A DNA stretch of 64,000 nt from an uncultured Roseburia sp. (GTDB taxonomy: Bacteria > Bacillota > Clostridia > Lachnospirales > Lachnospiraceae). Shown here piece after piece: positions 61,013 through 64,000 of this stretch (positions are counted from its first letter, which is position 1; every line of letters starts with the position of its first letter). Below the pieces are notes generated by a model, which searched no databases, was not told the DNA's origin, and saw only the letters and a program-made list of their open reading frames with translations. Location of the stretch: the NCBI GenBank assembly GCA_947062675.1, contig CAMSQM010000004.1, positions 1-64,000 on the forward strand, written 5' to 3'. A program made the translations under genes and the position numbers.

Positions 61013-63193
61013 TTATCTTGAAGTCAAACGGTTAATCTGAACCTCCAGATTCCTTGGACTGCCATTAAAGGATATCGTCAGCTCACATACGCCGCTTGCA
61101 TCATCGATGCTGTATTCAATACTGTCACCCTCTGTGATAATCGCGTTGATGCAGTCTTTTTTCGCAAGCCACCGGCTCTTCTGGCTCTGCGGGTTATTGG
61201 AAAAGAAATTCTTAATGTTATCTTCCTTGAAATCGCTCGTGACATAGCGCAGAATCCGCTCAATGTAAGTCGTCACCTGTGTCTTGTAAACCGGCTCATA
61301 CGAGGAATTATCCGGATCGTAGAGCAGGTTGCGCGCCTTGTACACGGTAATATTGGTAATATTTTCACCGCCCAGCGACGCATTCTCCGACGCAAACACC
61401 CAGCCAAAATTCTTCTGGTTAATCTGTGCCTTGATATTATTTGTAAAACCGGTAATCTCCTTCGGCATGGTCGTGTACGCCAGGAGGGAATTATTGCCCG
61501 CCTCAATGTCAAAGCGCACACCGGGCAGCTCCAGATAAGTAAGCGCCCTGGCCCTTGTAAAATGGTCTTTCAGGAACTCCGGACACTGGCAGGCCGCGCG
61601 GAATCCCGCCGCCACATATGCGCCTCCGATATACACGCCCTCAATCCAGAGCCTCATCACATCTTCCTTCGCATCGGAAAGCTCGGCGCCCCTGTCCGAA
61701 ACCTTCATTCTGCTGTCCAGCGTAACCCCCGACTTGTTCTTCGGGATCACAGTAAAGTTGGGCAGCACCGGAATAGCAAACTCACTGAACGGCTTACCCG
61801 ACAGCGGCGCGCATTTGTCAATAATCTTCTCAATCCCCTCCGCCGCAATCGCATTAAACGTCGTCTCCTCACGGTTCTCAAATGAGAAAAACGTCTCAAC
61901 CCTGTAATCTTTCAGCACATCCAGCAGCGTGGCCAGCGCCTCCATGCTGTAAACATCCGTACTGACCTTCTTTACATTGCCCTTAAAGCGCTCCCGCTGT
62001 ATCTTATTCGTCACATTCTGGCTCCAGGCGACATTTGGATAGATCGCATACCAGATCGTTTCCTTAAAATTATTCTTGCTGTTTGTCGTGTTCAGATAAG
62101 TAATAAGCCGCGGCAGATTTGCGCTCTTCGCCAGCATCTCCGGAGAAATATTGGCGATCAGCAGCGTCGGTTTCATCCCTTTCGACTTTGTCTGGTACTG
62201 CTCAAAAAACATCCGGATCCCCAGAAGCCGCTCGAGCAGAGGCTTCACCACCTTGATAAAATTATCCTTTGAAGTCCGGTAAAACTCCAGATAGCTGTTG
62301 TAGTTTGCCACCTCTGTCTCCACATCAATCGACGACTGCTGCGTCGACGCCAGCGGACAGAATGTTCTCACCACCAGATTCTGCACATAATCATTCGGGT
62401 TATCGTTGACCGCCTGATAGTCCTCCCGGATCACCTCCATCAGGCCTGTATTGACATTGTCATCCAGCGTGGCCAGCGCCGTCGTATCCGTCTTCGGCGC
62501 CTCCAGCACCTTCAGCTCCCCGCTCTCCCCCAGAGAGAGAATCCCGGGAACCACCGCCGCTTTGCCGCCCTGCTGCTCCCCGGCTCCCAGAAGCAGTCTC
62601 GTCTTGATATCCTCAATCGCAAGCGGAAGCATTGCCATTACATTATTATAATTTCTGCTGGCATCCTCAAACAGGAGATTCAGCTTATCGCCCATATCCA
62701 GCTTCTGCGGATCCCCCTCTTCCAGCTCCGAAAACTTCTTATAGTTGTACTGAATCTCCTTGCGGACCTGCCGGATATCCTCCATCACCTTCTTCGGAGA
62801 AATCATCTCCAGGACTTTCTCGAATTTGAACTCCACGTTCATCAGCCCCTGCGCTTTCCTCGAGCGCATCACCGACAGAATCGCCTGCTGAAAATTCTCG
62901 GACTCATTGACAGGTATCGGCGTCAGCATGGCTTCCGGAATCGTCTCCGGCTTCTCCAGCGTGTACTTCACGGACTGTGAAGCCGCATCAAAAAAAGAAT
63001 AAACCACCGGCGCGAACTTGCGCTCCACCTCCTCATAACTGCGGCATTCCAGATACTGATTGATCTCCTTCATCTTATCGTCATCCAGGCTGTCAAGTCC
63101 CTTCACATCTCCCACCAGCGTGAGCAGATCCAGCTGCTGTGGATTGATGACGTCCAGAAGAAGCGTCCGGTTCGTCTGATTGATAATCTCCAT
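61013..63193 (-). CDS. Contractile sheath protein, apparent TssB-TssC fusion
   Basis: A 726-residue protein. The N-terminal 210 residues contain NVEFKFEKVLEMISPKKVMEDIRQVRKEI, which is like the VipA/TssB element that starts with a KF strand and leads into a helix. The rest behaves like TssC: YNSYLEFYRTSKDNFIKVVKPLLER in a helical region, a middle FAIPVLPNF, GVYIGGAYVAAGFRAAC, then YIERILRYVTSDFKEDNIKNFF and a final strand CELTISFNGSPRNLEVQINR. Separate TssB and TssC genes are absent. It should form the contractile tube around Hcp. ATG 63193 with GGAGGG is chosen. Confidence 0.75.
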   Translation of the reverse strand: MEIINQTNRTLLLDVINPQQLDLLTLVGDVKGLDSLDDDKMKEINQYLECRSYEEVERKFAPVVYSFFDAASQSVKYTLEKPETIPEAMLTPIPVNESENFQQAILSVMRSRKAQGLMNVEFKFEKVLEMISPKKVMEDIRQVRKEIQYNYKKFSELEEGDPQKLDMGDKLNLLFEDASRNYNNVMAMLPLAIEDIKTRLLLGAGEQQGGKAAVVPGILSLGESGELKVLEAPKTDTTALATLDDNVNTGLMEVIREDYQAVNDNPNDYVQNLVVRTFCPLASTQQSSIDVETEVANYNSYLEFYRTSKDNFIKVVKPLLERLLGIRMFFEQYQTKSKGMKPTLLIANISPEMLAKSANLPRLITYLNTTNSKNNFKETIWYAIYPNVAWSQNVTNKIQRERFKGNVKKVSTDVYSMEALATLLDVLKDYRVETFFSFENREETTFNAIAAEGIEKIIDKCAPLSGKPFSEFAIPVLPNFTVIPKNKSGVTLDSRMKVSDRGAELSDAKEDVMRLWIEGVYIGGAYVAAGFRAACQCPEFLKDHFTRARALTYLELPGVRFDIEAGNNSLLAYTTMPKEITGFTNNIKAQINQKNFGWVFASENASLGGENITNITVYKARNLLYDPDNSSYEPVYKTQVTTYIERILRYVTSDFKEDNIKNFFSNNPQSQKSRWLAKKDCINAIITEGDSIEYSIDDASGVCELTISFNGSPRNLEVQINRLTSR

Positions 63194-63288
63194 TTTTCCC
63201 TCCATGTACACATAATTCCGCAGCCACTGTCTGTCCTGTGACTGTCCGCAACGCGGCTGCCGTCTCTGTCTGATAAAAGATACAAAAC

Positions 63289-64000
63289 CTATTCTTTATA
63301 CTGAAACATCAGCTCGCTGACTTCATCTTCAAACGTAATATCCATTTTCCCGTCGAAAAGCAGCGCGCACTGACGATTTTTCATCAGAATCTCCCTGTTT
63401 TTCATTACGGTAGAGTCAGAATTGTTTGTCACAATCAGACTTCTGTCATTCCCCGGCTGAAAGAAAACTGCTTCGGCCCCCGGAAAACGCTCTGTCACAC
63501 CGCACCGCTCCAGAATCTCCCCCAGCGAAATCATGCTGCCCTCCGGCAGCCGGAGCAGACTGTATGAGAGCGGAGGATAATCATCCCCGGACTGCGCCTG
63601 CGTAATATACAGATTCAGCCTTCCCGCAAAGCGGAAACTGTCCTTCTCTGCCCCGCAGGCCGCCTCTTTCGGCTGATTCCCTGCTTCGGCACCTGCCCTC
63701 TCCTCCTGTCTCCGGCGCAGCACCCGCATATAACACACTGCAGCTCCCGCCGCCGCGGCGGCCAGCAGTCCCAGTCCCGCAGCAGGAAACACCGCCCGTA
63801 TATAAGACGGCTCCTCTTCCTCCTCCACCGGCAGCTCAGGCGGCCCTTCCAGTCCGATCCGGACCTCTCTGTCCCCTCTCACATTCACCGGCAGCCCTGA
63901 ATAATCAAGCTCCGCCAGAATCTCCTCCGTCCGGTACACAGGACGCTCCAGCACAATCCTGCCTCCATGAAGCGACAGAGCTGTCTCCTCCCCGTCCACC
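63289..64000 (-). CDS. Membrane protein with FHA-like C-terminal domain, 5' end beyond window
   Basis: A frame open to the right edge gives 236 residues and the true start lies beyond it (the first codon seen, a GTG, need not be the start). An extracytoplasmic or linker part ends at PVEEEEEPSYIR, a membrane helix follows (VFPAAGLGLLAAAAAGAAVCYM), then Arg/Glu-rich linker and a C-terminal FHA-like fold: SYSLLRLPEGSMISLGEILERC, then RSLIVTNNSDSTVMKNREILMK, and CALLFDGKMDITFEDEVSELMFQ. It is the first visible gene of the injection locus, 95 bp before the sheath gene. Confidence 0.7.
   Translation of the reverse strand, partial: VDGEETALSLHGGRIVLERPVYRTEEILAELDYSGLPVNVRGDREVRIGLEGPPELPVEEEEEPSYIRAVFPAAGLGLLAAAAAGAAVCYMRVLRRRQEERAGAEAGNQPKEAACGAEKDSFRFAGRLNLYITQAQSGDDYPPLSYSLLRLPEGSMISLGEILERCGVTERFPGAEAVFFQPGNDRSLIVTNNSDSTVMKNREILMKNRQCALLFDGKMDITFEDEVSELMFQYKE

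Noticed and set aside
36263..64000. Prophage or R-type tailocin
   Set aside because: No terminase, capsid, tape measure, tail fibre, holin or endolysin is seen, while FHA, PP2C, DUF4280, RHS and toxin-immunity genes point to an injection system. The edge at 64000 leaves slight doubt.

Overview
The window looks like chromosome of a Gram-positive anaerobe of the class Clostridia, most likely the family Lachnospiraceae. The base composition is moderately high in GC and starts have strong AGGAGG-type ribosome sites. Supporting genes are RNase Y, a CD1871A-type small CXXC protein next to a NapH-like ferredoxin, an aldolase with a C-terminal VOC-like domain, and surface proteins built from Fn3 repeats. 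The species cannot be named from sequence alone.

Positions 1-36127 hold ordinary housekeeping and accessory genes, mostly on the minus strand: a GH3 glycosidase (cut by the window edge), a membrane NagZ-like hexosaminidase, a MATE exporter, a CmpB-like membrane protein, a 1311-residue Fn3 surface protein, a Zn/Cd resistance operon (ArsR-type regulator, HMA protein, P1B ATPase), a HIT hydrolase, an Eda aldolase under two tandem operators, a MarR-controlled heterodimeric ABC exporter whose 3' end is copied four times in tandem, rny, an AIM24 protein, ilvB-ilvN-HAD, sbcD-sbcC, and a plus-strand redox operon (TlpA-like lipoprotein, CD1871A-like peptide, NapH-like protein).

Positions 36263-64000 form one co-directional minus-strand block of 23 genes that I read as a contractile injection system of type VI-like architecture in a monoderm bacterium. 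From the upstream end (right) it encodes an FHA-like membrane protein (cut by the edge), a 726-residue sheath protein that appears to fuse TssB-like and TssC-like parts, two Hcp-like tube proteins, a terminator and a long hairpin, a DnaJ-domain protein, two FHA proteins, a PP2C phosphatase, a PP2C-like/TPR membrane protein, two large uncharacterised proteins that may be baseplate parts, an Hsp70-like ATPase, a PAAR-like DUF4280 tip, two more small proteins, a VgrG-like spike, a pentapeptide-repeat protein, a small possible adaptor or immunity protein, a second VgrG with a C-terminal YwqJ-like deaminase, endonuclease V, a YwqK-like protein, and an RHS protein with an AT-rich C-terminal toxin tip.

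Two points stand out. The VgrG-deaminase, endonuclease V and YwqK-like genes bring together the same three families as ywqJ-ywqK-ywqL of Bacillus subtilis, here attached to a spike instead of an LXG toxin; endonuclease V cleaves at deaminated adenine and could act as a self-protection or repair factor. The locus also carries an Hsp70/DnaJ pair and an FHA/PP2C set but, within the window, no ClpV, no TssJLM membrane complex and no protein kinase, so sheath recycling and anchoring may work differently from proteobacterial T6SS.
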